In this document: positions 1-7,729 of the stretch, piece by piece
Position numbering within the stretch: position 1 is the first letter of the stretch
Layout of the letters: the number at the start of each line of letters is the position of its first letter
Source: a virus
Strand: one strand, 5' to 3'
Length of the DNA stretch: 41,914 bases
IMG/VR virus record: IMGVR_UViG_3300005732_000047
Span: 1 to 41,914 of that record
Notes under the pieces: generated by a model
What the model was told of the DNA's origin: nothing
What the model saw: the letters and a program-made list of their open reading frames with translations, nothing else
Databases searched by the model: none
Program-made: the position numbers and the translations under genes

Positions 1-68
1 GAGGTTGATGAGGCGTTGCAGGACGCTAAGATGAAACTGGAGGAGCAAAACATTTCAAACTCGGTGGC
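1..68. repeat. Terminal direct repeat, left copy
   Basis: These 68 bases are identical to 41847-41914 at the other end. They lie inside one gene that stays in frame across the joint. The simplest reading is an assembly overlap of a circular or terminally redundant phage genome. The true virion ends cannot be told from this. Confidence 0.95.
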
Positions 69-111
69 AAAGAGAATACAGACCCACCTTCAATATAACA
101 CACAACTATAA
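1..111 (+). CDS. Head-tail adaptor-like protein, C-terminal end (gene crosses the contig joint)
   Basis: Codons run in frame from base 1 to TAA at 109-111. The first 68 bases equal 41847-41914, where the gene beginning at 41064 is in the same frame, so this is the last 36 residues of that protein. The joined protein is 297 residues. This tail is mostly helical and charged, and ends in NTQL. The next gene starts 5 bases after the stop. Confidence 0.9.
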   Translation, partial: EVDEALQDAKMKLEEQNISNSVAKRIQTHLQYNTQL

Positions 112-116
112 ATATC

Positions 117-383
117 ATGGGAAATCCATATAATGACCAACTAGAGCAAGGACTTGGCGGAGGCCACGTTCTTAACGTAGGCGAGGGCACTGTCACAACT
201 AAGTTTGGTGGGCTTCTCGTCATTACAGACACAGTAATTGATGCGTGGGACACAAACCTTTCCAACGAGGGCGACCTTGAGGGCGTAACAATTTCCGCAG
301 GAACTTACATTGCGGCCAAGATTGATAGCATTCTGCTGACATCTGGAACTGCAATTGCATACGAACGCTACGACATCAGCTAA
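117..383 (+). CDS. Small putative virion protein
   Basis: This encodes 88 residues, begins 5 bases after the adaptor stop and overlaps the next start by one base (TAATG). The sequence is rich in Gly, Thr, Val and Ile in a beta-strand pattern, with no signal peptide or membrane segment. Its place between the adaptor and a lectin-like protein suggests a minor head or tail component. I do not recognise the family; the structural role is inferred from position and composition. Confidence 0.75.
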   Translation: MGNPYNDQLEQGLGGGHVLNVGEGTVTTKFGGLLVITDTVIDAWDTNLSNEGDLEGVTISAGTYIAAKIDSILLTSGTAIAYERYDIS

Positions 384-1195
384 TGCCAGCACTGGGACTA
401 GGACTAGGGTTGCAGATTCCCACCAGGTCTCTTGGTGGGCTTGATCCAGCGGTGACAGCCTTCGCGTCTGCGAGTGGCGCAACCGATTTGACGGGGCTGA
501 ATAACCTTATCGTCTACCTCAAGGCGCAAAACCTATACGATAACTTTGTAATCTATCCTATGAAGTCGGCGCAAAACGCTGGCACTGGGGCGACGGTTTA
601 TTCGCTTGGAGGTCTGACGACCAACAATATGACGCTGGTGAACTCTCCGACATGGGGGGCTAGTGGCGTTACGTTCAACGGCACGAATCAGCATGGTGAA
701 ATTGCCGACTTTCTGGGGTCGGACACCTTAACCGTGTTTGATCGTTTTACGATTAATGTGCCACAAGATAACGACGACGAAATTATAAACCAATGGGACA
801 CTGGGGCAAATCAAAGAAGTTGGCGATTAGCCCAAGTTAATACAGGTGAATTAAGCCTAAGCCGTGATCCAACGGGCAATTTCTCCTCTCCAGAGGTCTA
901 CACAATGTCAGATAATCCGTTCGACAACACGGACGTTACCGCTGTTTGCGAATGGGTTGATGGGGGCAGTCGATCCGCTTGGGCTAACAAGGCTTCGCAG
1001 TCTCTAAGTTTGGCATCAGGCTCGGCTCAAACATCCCGACTAAATTCAACGGCCAAAATTGGCATTATGGCGTCTTTTACTAATGGCACTGCTCAACGCT
1101 TGTCGAGCGGCTTGCAAACTGCTTCTGCATTTGTTCACGGGGCACTGACTACAGCCCAACGCGAAACCATAACGGACTACATTAACGCACTATAA
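383..1195 (+). CDS. Putative structural protein with a concanavalin A/LamG-like fold
   Basis: This encodes 270 residues. The N-terminus contains a repetitive GLGLG segment and a short alpha-helical stretch. From about residue 85 the pattern resembles LamG or concanavalin A-like domains found in phage structural proteins: a GVTFNGTNQH strand pair, alternating beta strands, and a conserved end in which a helix follows LTTAQRETI. Such domains usually bind carbohydrate or decorate virions. Its start overlaps the preceding stop, so the two genes are translationally coupled. The assignment is by sequence pattern only. Confidence 0.65.
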   Translation: MPALGLGLGLQIPTRSLGGLDPAVTAFASASGATDLTGLNNLIVYLKAQNLYDNFVIYPMKSAQNAGTGATVYSLGGLTTNNMTLVNSPTWGASGVTFNGTNQHGEIADFLGSDTLTVFDRFTINVPQDNDDEIINQWDTGANQRSWRLAQVNTGELSLSRDPTGNFSSPEVYTMSDNPFDNTDVTAVCEWVDGGSRSAWANKASQSLSLASGSAQTSRLNSTAKIGIMASFTNGTAQRLSSGLQTASAFVHGALTTAQRETITDYINAL

Positions 1196-1197
1196 CC

Positions 1198-1287
1198 ATG
1201 AAGCAAGTAAGGAAATCAACTAAACGAGTCGCCAAAAAGACTACACCCATAAAAAAGAAAACTACATACATTAGAAAGAAAAAATAG
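1198..1287 (+). CDS. Tiny highly basic peptide (29 aa)
   Basis: ATG at 1198 opens a 29-codon frame ending in TAG at 1285-1287. It starts 2 bases after the previous stop and ends 2 bases before the next ATG, so it fills its slot exactly. More than half the residues are Lys or Arg, in runs such as KKTTPIKKK and a terminal RKKK. There are no acidic residues and no hydrophobic core. It could bind nucleic acid or membranes. The function is unknown, but the tight packing supports a real gene. Confidence 0.6.
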   Translation: MKQVRKSTKRVAKKTTPIKKKTTYIRKKK

Positions 1288-1289
1288 TA

Positions 1290-1598
1290 ATGACTGGGGA
1301 ATCAAAAGGAATGGGCGCACAGATTATCGTAGGCGTAGTGACGGGCATCGTCATAGGCATACTGTCTGGAAGCCTCACTGCGGCAGTCCGCGTCAATACG
1401 GTGGAGAGGAACCTTGAGGTTCATGTGTCTCAGTCGGCAAGCACAGAGGCACAGATTAGACGAGACATCGTAAGGCTGGAGCAAGGCAATTTGCAGTTAC
1501 AGAAGAACTACAATGGCATTTTGCTTGATGTTGGCGAGATTAAAACGAATACAGCAGTCATCATAGAAAGGCTAAAGCAATGGGAACCAGTAAAGTAA
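1290..1598 (+). CDS. Putative inner-membrane lysis protein (i-spanin-like or holin-like)
   Basis: This encodes 102 residues. A single hydrophobic Gly/Ile/Val segment spans about residues 9-31. It is followed by a long heptad-patterned helix (about 35-98) with many Glu, Gln, Asn and Leu. An N-terminal anchor plus an external coiled coil is the topology of inner-membrane spanin subunits; a holin accessory protein is the alternative. It overlaps the following lipoprotein gene by 19 bases in another frame, a nesting typical of spanin pairs. The role is inferred from topology and neighbours. Confidence 0.6.
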   Translation: MTGESKGMGAQIIVGVVTGIVIGILSGSLTAAVRVNTVERNLEVHVSQSASTEAQIRRDIVRLEQGNLQLQKNYNGILLDVGEIKTNTAVIIERLKQWEPVK

Positions 1599-1783
1599 TC
1601 TTTATCCTCTACGTTTTCTACGCAATCACATGGGCTGCTGGATGTGTAGTTGTCAAAGAGGCAAACGTCACGAACAGCGAATTTAACTCTGCTGGGTGGA
1701 AATCTCAAGCAGGGGTGTCTGGTGATGCCGTAATTGAGGCGACCACCACACCTAAAACTGACATTAGCGCGGCTGGTCTATGA
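1580..1783 (+). CDS. Putative outer-membrane lipoprotein (o-spanin-like)
   Basis: This encodes 67 residues. A basic start (MGTSK) is followed by a hydrophobic stretch ending in WAAGC at residues 18-22, a lipobox-like signal with Cys22 as the lipidated residue. The mature part is short, polar and rich in Thr, Ala and Ser. The gene begins inside the upstream coiled-coil membrane gene and its stop overlaps the next start (ATGA). A small lipoprotein nested in such a gene is the usual form of a two-component spanin. The start shown keeps the whole signal peptide. Confidence 0.6.
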   Translation: MGTSKVIFILYVFYAITWAAGCVVVKEANVTNSEFNSAGWKSQAGVSGDAVIEATTTPKTDISAAGL

Positions 1784-1956
1784 AGTTTCTAGTGGTACTT
1801 TTGCTACTTGTCGGGTGTCAAAGCCCAAGACCAGTTCCAGACGCAACTGCAAAACTAGAAATTTACAAGACCAAAGACGGATTTACCATAATAACAAAAA
1901 GCGGCGACGAGAGCCTAGAAACAAAGTTCAAAGTCTATGAAACCTTCGATGATTGA
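1780..1956 (+). CDS. Second small lipoprotein (58 aa)
   Basis: ATG at 1780 overlaps the previous stop (ATGA) and the frame closes with TGA at 1954-1956. The peptide begins MKFLVVLLLLVGC, a compact lipoprotein signal with Cys13 as the predicted lipidated residue. A Pro-rich linker and a short beta-like domain ending in ETFDD follow. It overlaps the next gene by 20 bases. Two consecutive lipoproteins in a lysis-type cluster are unusual. One may be the o-spanin, and the other could protect against superinfection; both roles are inferred. Confidence 0.6.
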   Translation: MKFLVVLLLLVGCQSPRPVPDATAKLEIYKTKDGFTIITKSGDESLETKFKVYETFDD

Positions 1957-2158
1957 TTATTACAAGCCAAAAGGCAAAGGGCTGACGATTGCCCTGTGCG
2001 TGCTGTTTTTGTCGGCGGTTGCGATTGTCTATGCTGTCTGTGCGTCCGACATTGCGGTTCGGGTTCAGGGAGCCTATGACATTGATATTAAGACGGGCAA
2101 GGGTTCGACGGAAATCAACGTAAACAACTTTATAGAGCGAGGGCCAACAGGCATATGA
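1937..2158 (+). CDS. Small single-pass membrane protein
   Basis: This encodes 73 residues. After a short basic, Tyr-rich N-terminus comes one strong transmembrane segment (about residues 16-37). The polar C-terminal part contains the strand-like stretch IDIKTGKGSTEINV. A second in-frame ATG at 1949 would shorten it by four residues; neither start has a good ribosome site, so coupling with the overlapping lipoprotein gene is likely. The stop overlaps the next start (ATATGAGA). It may be a holin or another envelope protein of the lysis cluster; the family is not recognised. Confidence 0.55.
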   Translation: MKPSMIDYYKPKGKGLTIALCVLFLSAVAIVYAVCASDIAVRVQGAYDIDIKTGKGSTEINVNNFIERGPTGI

Positions 2159-2724
2159 GACGTGTGCATATATTACATGGATTCAACGTCAGGGACTCTG
2201 GCGAATCTACTGTCGGAATGATTGTTCCAGAGCTAACTAGACTCGGCTACGACTGCATATATCACAAGTGGGGATGGCGGGGATTATTTGGCTGTTGGGC
2301 TTTTAATCGAAAACTTGTTGAGCGACTAAAAGACAAGATCGAAGAAGGCGATGATGTTGTTGGACACAGTGATGGTTGTAATATTGCAATGTGGGCAGCA
2401 GAGGATGGGGCTGAAATCAGAAGGCTAATCCTCGTAAATCCAGCATTAGATAATGACAAGGAATTGCCAGATCAGATTGAACATTGCGCTGTATTCTGTG
2501 ACCCTCAGGACGTGTGGGTGCGCATATCGTCGTGGATTCCGTTTAACAGATGGGGAAGAATGGGCGCAACGGGGCCAACCAGTCAGGACTCTCGCTATAC
2601 TACGATACGTCACCCCTACGGACATAGTGGTATATTTAAGAAATACAATCGTTACACTACTCTCGCTAGGAATATCGCAAAGTTCCTGTCGATAAACCTA
2701 GAACACGCATACCGCAACAACTAG
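2155..2724 (+). CDS. Alpha/beta hydrolase, possible lysis esterase or lipase
   Basis: This encodes 189 residues with the marks of a small serine hydrolase: an N-terminal strand followed by HG (residues 8-9, oxyanion region), a nucleophile elbow G-H-S-D-G at 70-74 with Ser72, an acidic candidate at Asp117 or Asp119, and a late His in PYGHSG (His157). The reaction would be ester or amide cleavage; the substrate is unknown. It closes the membrane and lipoprotein cluster, where an endolysin would be expected. Its TAG is shared in antisense with the stop of the convergent HNH gene (CTAG). Confidence 0.7.
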   Translation: MRRVHILHGFNVRDSGESTVGMIVPELTRLGYDCIYHKWGWRGLFGCWAFNRKLVERLKDKIEEGDDVVGHSDGCNIAMWAAEDGAEIRRLILVNPALDNDKELPDQIEHCAVFCDPQDVWVRISSWIPFNRWGRMGATGPTSQDSRYTTIRHPYGHSGIFKKYNRYTTLARNIAKFLSINLEHAYRNN

Positions 2725-3254
2725 ACATCATTCATGGCTTCTTTAGAAAAACCAGCACGACGAGCAGCAGCATTATACGCAAGTGCGGCTTCTTCTTCCG
2801 TTGCGTATGAGCCAAGCCTAGAAATAACAGAATCTACGTTTATCTGCGCCACCCATGAGCCGCCGCTAGACCGACGAGTGACCCCTCTGTGCTTTGACGC
2901 ACCGCCTCTTGGCTTTTGATACGATCTCATGTTTTGACAATGACTCATCATCCTCAAGTTTTCTACTCGATTATCGGACTTATCGCCATTTATGTGGTCT
3001 ACAGTAAGGTCTTCGCTATAGTCGGGAAGGAACGCTTGAGCAACCAAACGGTGAACGCGCTTACTTCCCGTCTTAACTGTCTTTATTCTCATGTATCCCT
3101 TGCCGTTGTCTGTCGGATTAAGCCATTGGCCACGAACTTTATAATTACCATTAGAAATATATCCTTCACGCCAAATCCTTCCGTCATCAAACACGGTCAA
3201 CTCAGCACTATGCACTGTTAGTGCAACTCCGATTACTACATCATTATCAGTCAT
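2721..3254 (-). CDS. HNH homing endonuclease with AP2 DNA-binding domain
   Basis: This encodes 177 residues. The HNH core spans about residues 66-102: VHRLVAQAF, then VDHINGDKSDN with D86-H87, then Asn residues in RVENLR. An AP2-type domain follows at about 122-172 (KHRGV, SWVAQI, LGSYATEEEAALAYNAAA). This architecture is typical of free-standing phage homing nucleases. It is antisense to all flanking genes and sits between the hydrolase and the tail fibre, consistent with insertion. A TTGACA box 35 bases before the ATG suggests its own leaderless promoter. A second, homologous copy lies at 25227-25724. Confidence 0.88.
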   Translation of the reverse strand: MTDNDVVIGVALTVHSAELTVFDDGRIWREGYISNGNYKVRGQWLNPTDNGKGYMRIKTVKTGSKRVHRLVAQAFLPDYSEDLTVDHINGDKSDNRVENLRMMSHCQNMRSYQKPRGGASKHRGVTRRSSGGSWVAQINVDSVISRLGSYATEEEAALAYNAAARRAGFSKEAMNDV

Positions 3255-3308
3255 ACAAATAAAATGAACAACTTTTTGAGGTCTGTCAAGTCAAACTCTT
3301 ATTAAAAT
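3255..3308. promoter_or_regulatory. Overlapping divergent promoters (HNH leftward, tail fibre rightward)
   Basis: On the minus strand TTGACA (3289-3284) lies 35 bases before the HNH ATG, with CATTTT as the -10 after a 17-base spacer. On the plus strand TTGAGG (3276-3281), a 17-base spacer and TTATTA (3299-3304) precede the tail-fibre ATG at 3309. The two promoters are interleaved within 54 bases and would exclude each other. Neither start codon has a Shine-Dalgarno site. Confidence 0.6.
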
Positions 3309-4658
3309 ATGAACACATTCACATTAACAGGAACACTTAAGGACATCAACAACAACGCTATCTACGCTGGTAGGTATGTGAAGTTTCGAGTGACGGGTGC
3401 TGGAACGGATACGGATACTAGCACCGTCTATCCTAGACAGACGTTTAGCTTTGTGGTTCAGTCTGACGGGACGTTGGCTCCAGAGAACTCAGGCGACACA
3501 ATGGAGCTATGGGTGAATGGTGACAGTGGGGTTCGGTCTTACTACCGAATCTACCTGCCATGGCGAGAGGTCGTGGATGTGGTTCTGCCTAGTGCGGTTG
3601 ACGGAACTACGGTTGACCTTTCTACGATCATTGAGAGTTACCAGGTGGACGGTTCCACGCAGCAGAACACGACACTTGGGGATGCGAAGGCTTACACGGA
3701 TGTTCTAGCAGACGATCCGACTAACAACACGAGCTTTGACGCAGGGAATTGGCAAGATGCAATTCTGCCAACGCCTACCAACGAGTCCATCCTCAGAGGG
3801 GACGGAACCGACTGGGTGGGAGCTACTGAGTTCAGGGTTAATACTGGAACAAGTAATAGCGGCGTTGAGGTCGGTAGCGGTGCAACGGCAAATGGAGATG
3901 GATCGGTCGCCATTGGAAAAGACTCGGTTGCCTCTGGCGACAATTCCTTTGCATTTGGGGCGCAGGTTGGTGGCGCTGCGGCTGGTGCAACAGCATCGGG
4001 GGACTACTCTTTTGCCTTTGGAACGGATGCCGTCGCTGGAGGTAGTTTGTCGTTTGCGCTTGGAAGTCTAGCCGAAACAGATCCCACTGCTTCGCTTTCG
4101 GTGGCGCTAGGATACAGAGCAAAGGCCAACCACACTGGAAGCTTTGTCTTTGCTGATTTCACTGTCGCTGATGTGGAATCTACGGCAACCGATCAATTCA
4201 CGTGTAGGTTTAGCGGAGGATACGAGTTTAAGGGCGGAGACGCCAATTTTGAGTCAGGCTTATCCTTTTCTGGGGGTCAGGTGGTGGATACAATTGAAAC
4301 TACGCTGACAGATGACGACACACACATTCCTACTTCTGGTGCGGTGGTGGATTACGTCTCTGGGTTCAAAAAGGCAACGACTAGCGTAACATCCACGACC
4401 TACACAGTTCTATCAACGGATAGCGTGGTTCTAGTGGATGACGACACTGCGGCAGCAGAGGTCACTGTAACGCTATTGGCGGCTGCTACGGCGGGAGACG
4501 GATTCTTACTAAACATCAAGAAGACTGGCAGCACCGCAAATGTCGTCATTGACGGAAACGGAGCAGAGACAATCGACGGAGCAACCACAGCAACACTCAC
4601 CTCGCAATACGAATCAATCACGCTCGTCTGCGACGGGTCAAACTGGCACATTATTTAA
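3309..4658 (+). CDS. Tail fibre or adhesin with YadA-like head repeats
   Basis: This encodes 449 residues. The N-terminal 110 residues form a beta-rich domain like phage fibre attachment regions. The centre (about residues 185-285) carries repeats of the trimeric autotransporter head type, for example GDGSVAIGKDS and GDYSFAFGTDA. The C-terminus is a Thr-rich beta region ending in LVCDGSNWHII, a common closing motif of phage fibres. It probably forms a trimeric receptor-binding fibre. The next gene follows after 9 bases with a GGAG ribosome site. Confidence 0.75.
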   Translation: MNTFTLTGTLKDINNNAIYAGRYVKFRVTGAGTDTDTSTVYPRQTFSFVVQSDGTLAPENSGDTMELWVNGDSGVRSYYRIYLPWREVVDVVLPSAVDGTTVDLSTIIESYQVDGSTQQNTTLGDAKAYTDVLADDPTNNTSFDAGNWQDAILPTPTNESILRGDGTDWVGATEFRVNTGTSNSGVEVGSGATANGDGSVAIGKDSVASGDNSFAFGAQVGGAAAGATASGDYSFAFGTDAVAGGSLSFALGSLAETDPTASLSVALGYRAKANHTGSFVFADFTVADVESTATDQFTCRFSGGYEFKGGDANFESGLSFSGGQVVDTIETTLTDDDTHIPTSGAVVDYVSGFKKATTSVTSTTYTVLSTDSVVLVDDDTAAAEVTVTLLAAATAGDGFLLNIKKTGSTANVVIDGNGAETIDGATTATLTSQYESITLVCDGSNWHII

Positions 4659-4667
4659 GGAGAATCT

Positions 4668-5825
4668 ATGACTTACCAACCAAAATTCAATTCTTACACA
4701 TCTACCGACAACAGTAGCACATCAACTCTAACCAACGGCTCTACATTTACTGGAACGTGGGAGGACGTTAAGGAATACGAGAGTGTTATAGTTGCCGTTA
4801 CCGCCGACCAAGACGGTGTTTTTTACATCGACTTTAGCCCAGACGGAACGAACGCAGACAGCACTCTTACAAGATACTACAACACTTCCGACATCGAGGC
4901 TCCGCACAGGTTTACCATTACACGCAGATATTTCCGCGTAAGGTTTACGAATGACAGCGGTAGCGGCCAGTCAGCGTTCCGTCTACAAACTACCGTAAAG
5001 GCCGCATCTGCTAATTTGAATGCTCCCATTGATGGAACCCTGTCGAGGGACTACGATGCAACGGTTGTTCGTCCGACTAACTTTGATGATGAAGTTGCAA
5101 TGGGATTGCGCCAAGGCCACTCGACATGGAATAAGTTTGGGTTCAATGCAGACGTTGATAGCGGGTCCGAGGAAATCGTTGCAGCCTTTGGTGGAACTTT
5201 TTCCATAATGACGAGCGCAGATACTCTAGACGTTGTTAGTTCTAGCGCGAACGACACCTCAGCTGGAACGGGCGTAAGAACAATTGCGATTACAGGTGTA
5301 GATGCAAATAACTTAGAACAAACGGAAGTGGTTACTTTAAACGGAACAACCCCTGTCACTACATCGAACTCATGGCTGGGGGTTAATCGTGTCACTGTAT
5401 TGACAGCAGGTAGCGGCGGCGCACCCGCTGGCAACATCACGATTGACGACAACGGCAATTCGGTCGGAACTCAGGCATACTTACCAGCAGGGCAGAACGT
5501 AACCCAACAATGTATATTCCACACTCCGATAAACCAGACGTTTTTGTGTGACTTCATTTGGGCAAACATAAAAAAAGGTGCTGGTGATCCAATCGTCACC
5601 ATTTACCTTAGAAGTTACTCACGAGTAACTGGACTAACCTACGAGGTGGCTAGGTTTACTTTGGATGCTGATGTTGAACTCACAGGGCAAATATCCAACA
5701 CGAAGACACCGCTTGTCTTTACTGGTCGAGAAGTAATACAGATGGTTGCTGAGACCGACACTAACAACACCGAGGTCTCAGGTCGGTTCTCTGGAAAACT
5801 AATTAAATCTCCATCAGCGGAGTAA
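4668..5825 (+). CDS. Putative virion structural protein (tail or fibre component)
   Basis: This encodes 385 residues with an AAGGAGA ribosome site close to the ATG. It has two beta-rich parts. Residues 1-110 resemble a jelly-roll domain. Residues 150-260 contain the pattern VTLNGTTPVTTSNSWLGV followed by a Gly/Ser-rich strand region, which occurs in structural proteins of other phages. The C-terminal 100 residues are again beta-rich. There is no signal peptide. Its place between the tail fibre and other tail genes supports a virion role; the exact part is unknown. Confidence 0.65.
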   Translation: MTYQPKFNSYTSTDNSSTSTLTNGSTFTGTWEDVKEYESVIVAVTADQDGVFYIDFSPDGTNADSTLTRYYNTSDIEAPHRFTITRRYFRVRFTNDSGSGQSAFRLQTTVKAASANLNAPIDGTLSRDYDATVVRPTNFDDEVAMGLRQGHSTWNKFGFNADVDSGSEEIVAAFGGTFSIMTSADTLDVVSSSANDTSAGTGVRTIAITGVDANNLEQTEVVTLNGTTPVTTSNSWLGVNRVTVLTAGSGGAPAGNITIDDNGNSVGTQAYLPAGQNVTQQCIFHTPINQTFLCDFIWANIKKGAGDPIVTIYLRSYSRVTGLTYEVARFTLDADVELTGQISNTKTPLVFTGREVIQMVAETDTNNTEVSGRFSGKLIKSPSAE

Positions 5826-5828
5826 TCT

Positions 5829-7172
5829 ATGGCTAATTCACACGGCAGTCTAAGATGGAAACTATACGGAGGCGGCGCGGAGGTTGCGAAGCTTCCTAAT
5901 AGTCGCTATGCGGTCACTATTCGCTGCCAGTCTCACAATCTGACAAAGGACTGGTATTACGCGAACTTAGCAAATTTATTCAAAGACTTTGGTAGCGCCT
6001 ACGACCTTCCGCTAGAGGATGGCGATGAAGCGTCTAGCTCTTGGACTCCAGACGACGGTGAGGAATACCCAAATCTCAAGCTAATTAACATTGAGTATAA
6101 GTATATTCCAAACATGGATACACCTGTTCTGGAGTTCTCTTATGAGACGCTGACTAGCACATGGACAAACGAGGACAACGACCTAAACCCATTGTCGATC
6201 AATGGCCTTCGTGTTTTAGAGCAAAACCAAGTGGCGGTCAGCGGGACAGCATTGCCCTACGACGAGGATGACGTTGGTGTTGTTACGACTTCAGACGGAG
6301 GCAAGACGCTCTATCTGGCAGGTCTTGAGGATCGTTCGAGCGAGCGCAAGGGGCAGGTCACGCTAAGTTGGGCAGAGGCAGGAACTCTAAGTGAAACGGT
6401 TACACCAGAATCCACTGGTCTTAATCGAGTCAGCACAACATATTTAGCAGTAGAGCCAGCGACTTCTCACCCCGTTATTTCAAGAACCACCCAGAATGTA
6501 GAAGGACTCAAGACCATTACGGTTGTGACGCTTCAGCGTTCGGATGGCAGTGCCATTACGGACGGAAACCCAACCAACAGCTTCGGTCGGATGTATAACT
6601 TTGCATACCCAGGAGTTGTTGGCGTGTCCTCTGTGACAACCACAGCTATCTCTGGAGACACGGCAATCAACCGATTTTTCTACCAGCAATCCCCTACTGA
6701 GCGCCCGATTCCTGCAACGAGTTATGTGTTCTTTCAGACCGCATCTCAGCCAGTTGCGGGAGACTACACTTACGGTGGTGCTGTCGGCCTATGGTCTCCG
6801 TCCAACTGGGCGCGGGGAACTTATTACGGGTGGAGATACCAAGGATCTAACTTTGGAACACCGATAGGCGAGAATACAGGTTTTCGCGGATTCAGGACGG
6901 TTGAGGACGATAGCGAGATTTCGGGCGTTTTTACATCCATCAGTGGAACCGCTACTGACGACGACGGACTAAGTGGAACCTTGCTGCTGGACGGCACAAC
7001 CTACTCTATAAGTGTATCTGGTGGCCCAGAGAAGCCAGACGGGAAAACATACACCCTTGGGGTTATTGACATTGCTCCAGCATTCATTGATGTGGATGGC
7101 ACTCAATACTACAAGAAAATTATCACCGTAGCAACTATTCCGACCCAAAGCGGGTCTACTATTACAGGCTAA
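5829..7172 (+). CDS. Putative tail structural protein
   Basis: This encodes 447 residues and begins 3 bases after the previous stop. The start region has conserved-looking aromatic residues (KDWYYANLANLF). The middle is beta-rich, and a C-terminal domain of about 80 residues has alternating strands and many Thr, Ser and Gly. No enzymatic motif, signal peptide or coiled coil is seen. It overlaps the next ATG by one base (TAATG), so it is coupled to the small charged protein downstream. A tail or baseplate-like component is likely from context only. Confidence 0.6.
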   Translation: MANSHGSLRWKLYGGGAEVAKLPNSRYAVTIRCQSHNLTKDWYYANLANLFKDFGSAYDLPLEDGDEASSSWTPDDGEEYPNLKLINIEYKYIPNMDTPVLEFSYETLTSTWTNEDNDLNPLSINGLRVLEQNQVAVSGTALPYDEDDVGVVTTSDGGKTLYLAGLEDRSSERKGQVTLSWAEAGTLSETVTPESTGLNRVSTTYLAVEPATSHPVISRTTQNVEGLKTITVVTLQRSDGSAITDGNPTNSFGRMYNFAYPGVVGVSSVTTTAISGDTAINRFFYQQSPTERPIPATSYVFFQTASQPVAGDYTYGGAVGLWSPSNWARGTYYGWRYQGSNFGTPIGENTGFRGFRTVEDDSEISGVFTSISGTATDDDGLSGTLLLDGTTYSISVSGGPEKPDGKTYTLGVIDIAPAFIDVDGTQYYKKIITVATIPTQSGSTITG

Positions 7173-7729
7173 TGGATCAAAGGCAACCATCAGATCAAGA
7201 ATTACTATTAGAGTATCTTAGACAACAAGATGCTCAAAAGAGGTATAATTCCATGTCTGGGAAGGAGCGGCGGCAAGCAGACAAGGAGCAACGGGCAAGT
7301 TCGCGGCGAAGTCGTGACGCTAAACGTGCGTCCGACCAACAGAAGGCAGATGCAGAAACCTACGGCAAGGACTCTCTAACCTACGACATGAAGTATGGCG
7401 AGGAAGGGAAAGTTCAGGACGTATCAACAACTGAGACTAGCCAATACACGGACAACAAGACTGACTACGAGAGTGACAGCAACCAGCGGGGCTTTGATCG
7501 GTTTCATCCTGAATACGAAATCCCAGACCTTCTCAGCGAGGGTGGTGGTCTTCCTGACTATCCTAGCGATCCAGAGCCAGAGGCAGCAAGCGTAGAGGCG
7601 CTACTCGTGTGGGAGGCTGGTGATGTTGACGCTGCCAAGTGGTTCGAGTCATCGGTTAATGTTTTTCAAGTAGTTAAAAGCGACAACACAGTGGGCGACT
7701 TTGCGTTCTTTGCAGCGCCTTCAGAATAA
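7172..7729 (+). CDS. Hypothetical protein with charged N-terminus
   Basis: This encodes 185 residues. Residues 1-65 are strongly charged and helical (many Lys, Arg, Glu, Gln), like a coiled coil or a nucleic-acid or protein-binding arm. The middle is low in hydrophobic residues and probably disordered. The last 50 residues form a small beta-type domain with repeated Val and Phe. It overlaps both neighbouring genes by one base, so it is tightly coupled with tail genes. I do not recognise the family; a tail assembly factor is a guess from position. Confidence 0.6.
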   Translation: MDQRQPSDQELLLEYLRQQDAQKRYNSMSGKERRQADKEQRASSRRSRDAKRASDQQKADAETYGKDSLTYDMKYGEEGKVQDVSTTETSQYTDNKTDYESDSNQRGFDRFHPEYEIPDLLSEGGGLPDYPSDPEPEAASVEALLVWEAGDVDAAKWFESSVNVFQVVKSDNTVGDFAFFAAPSE

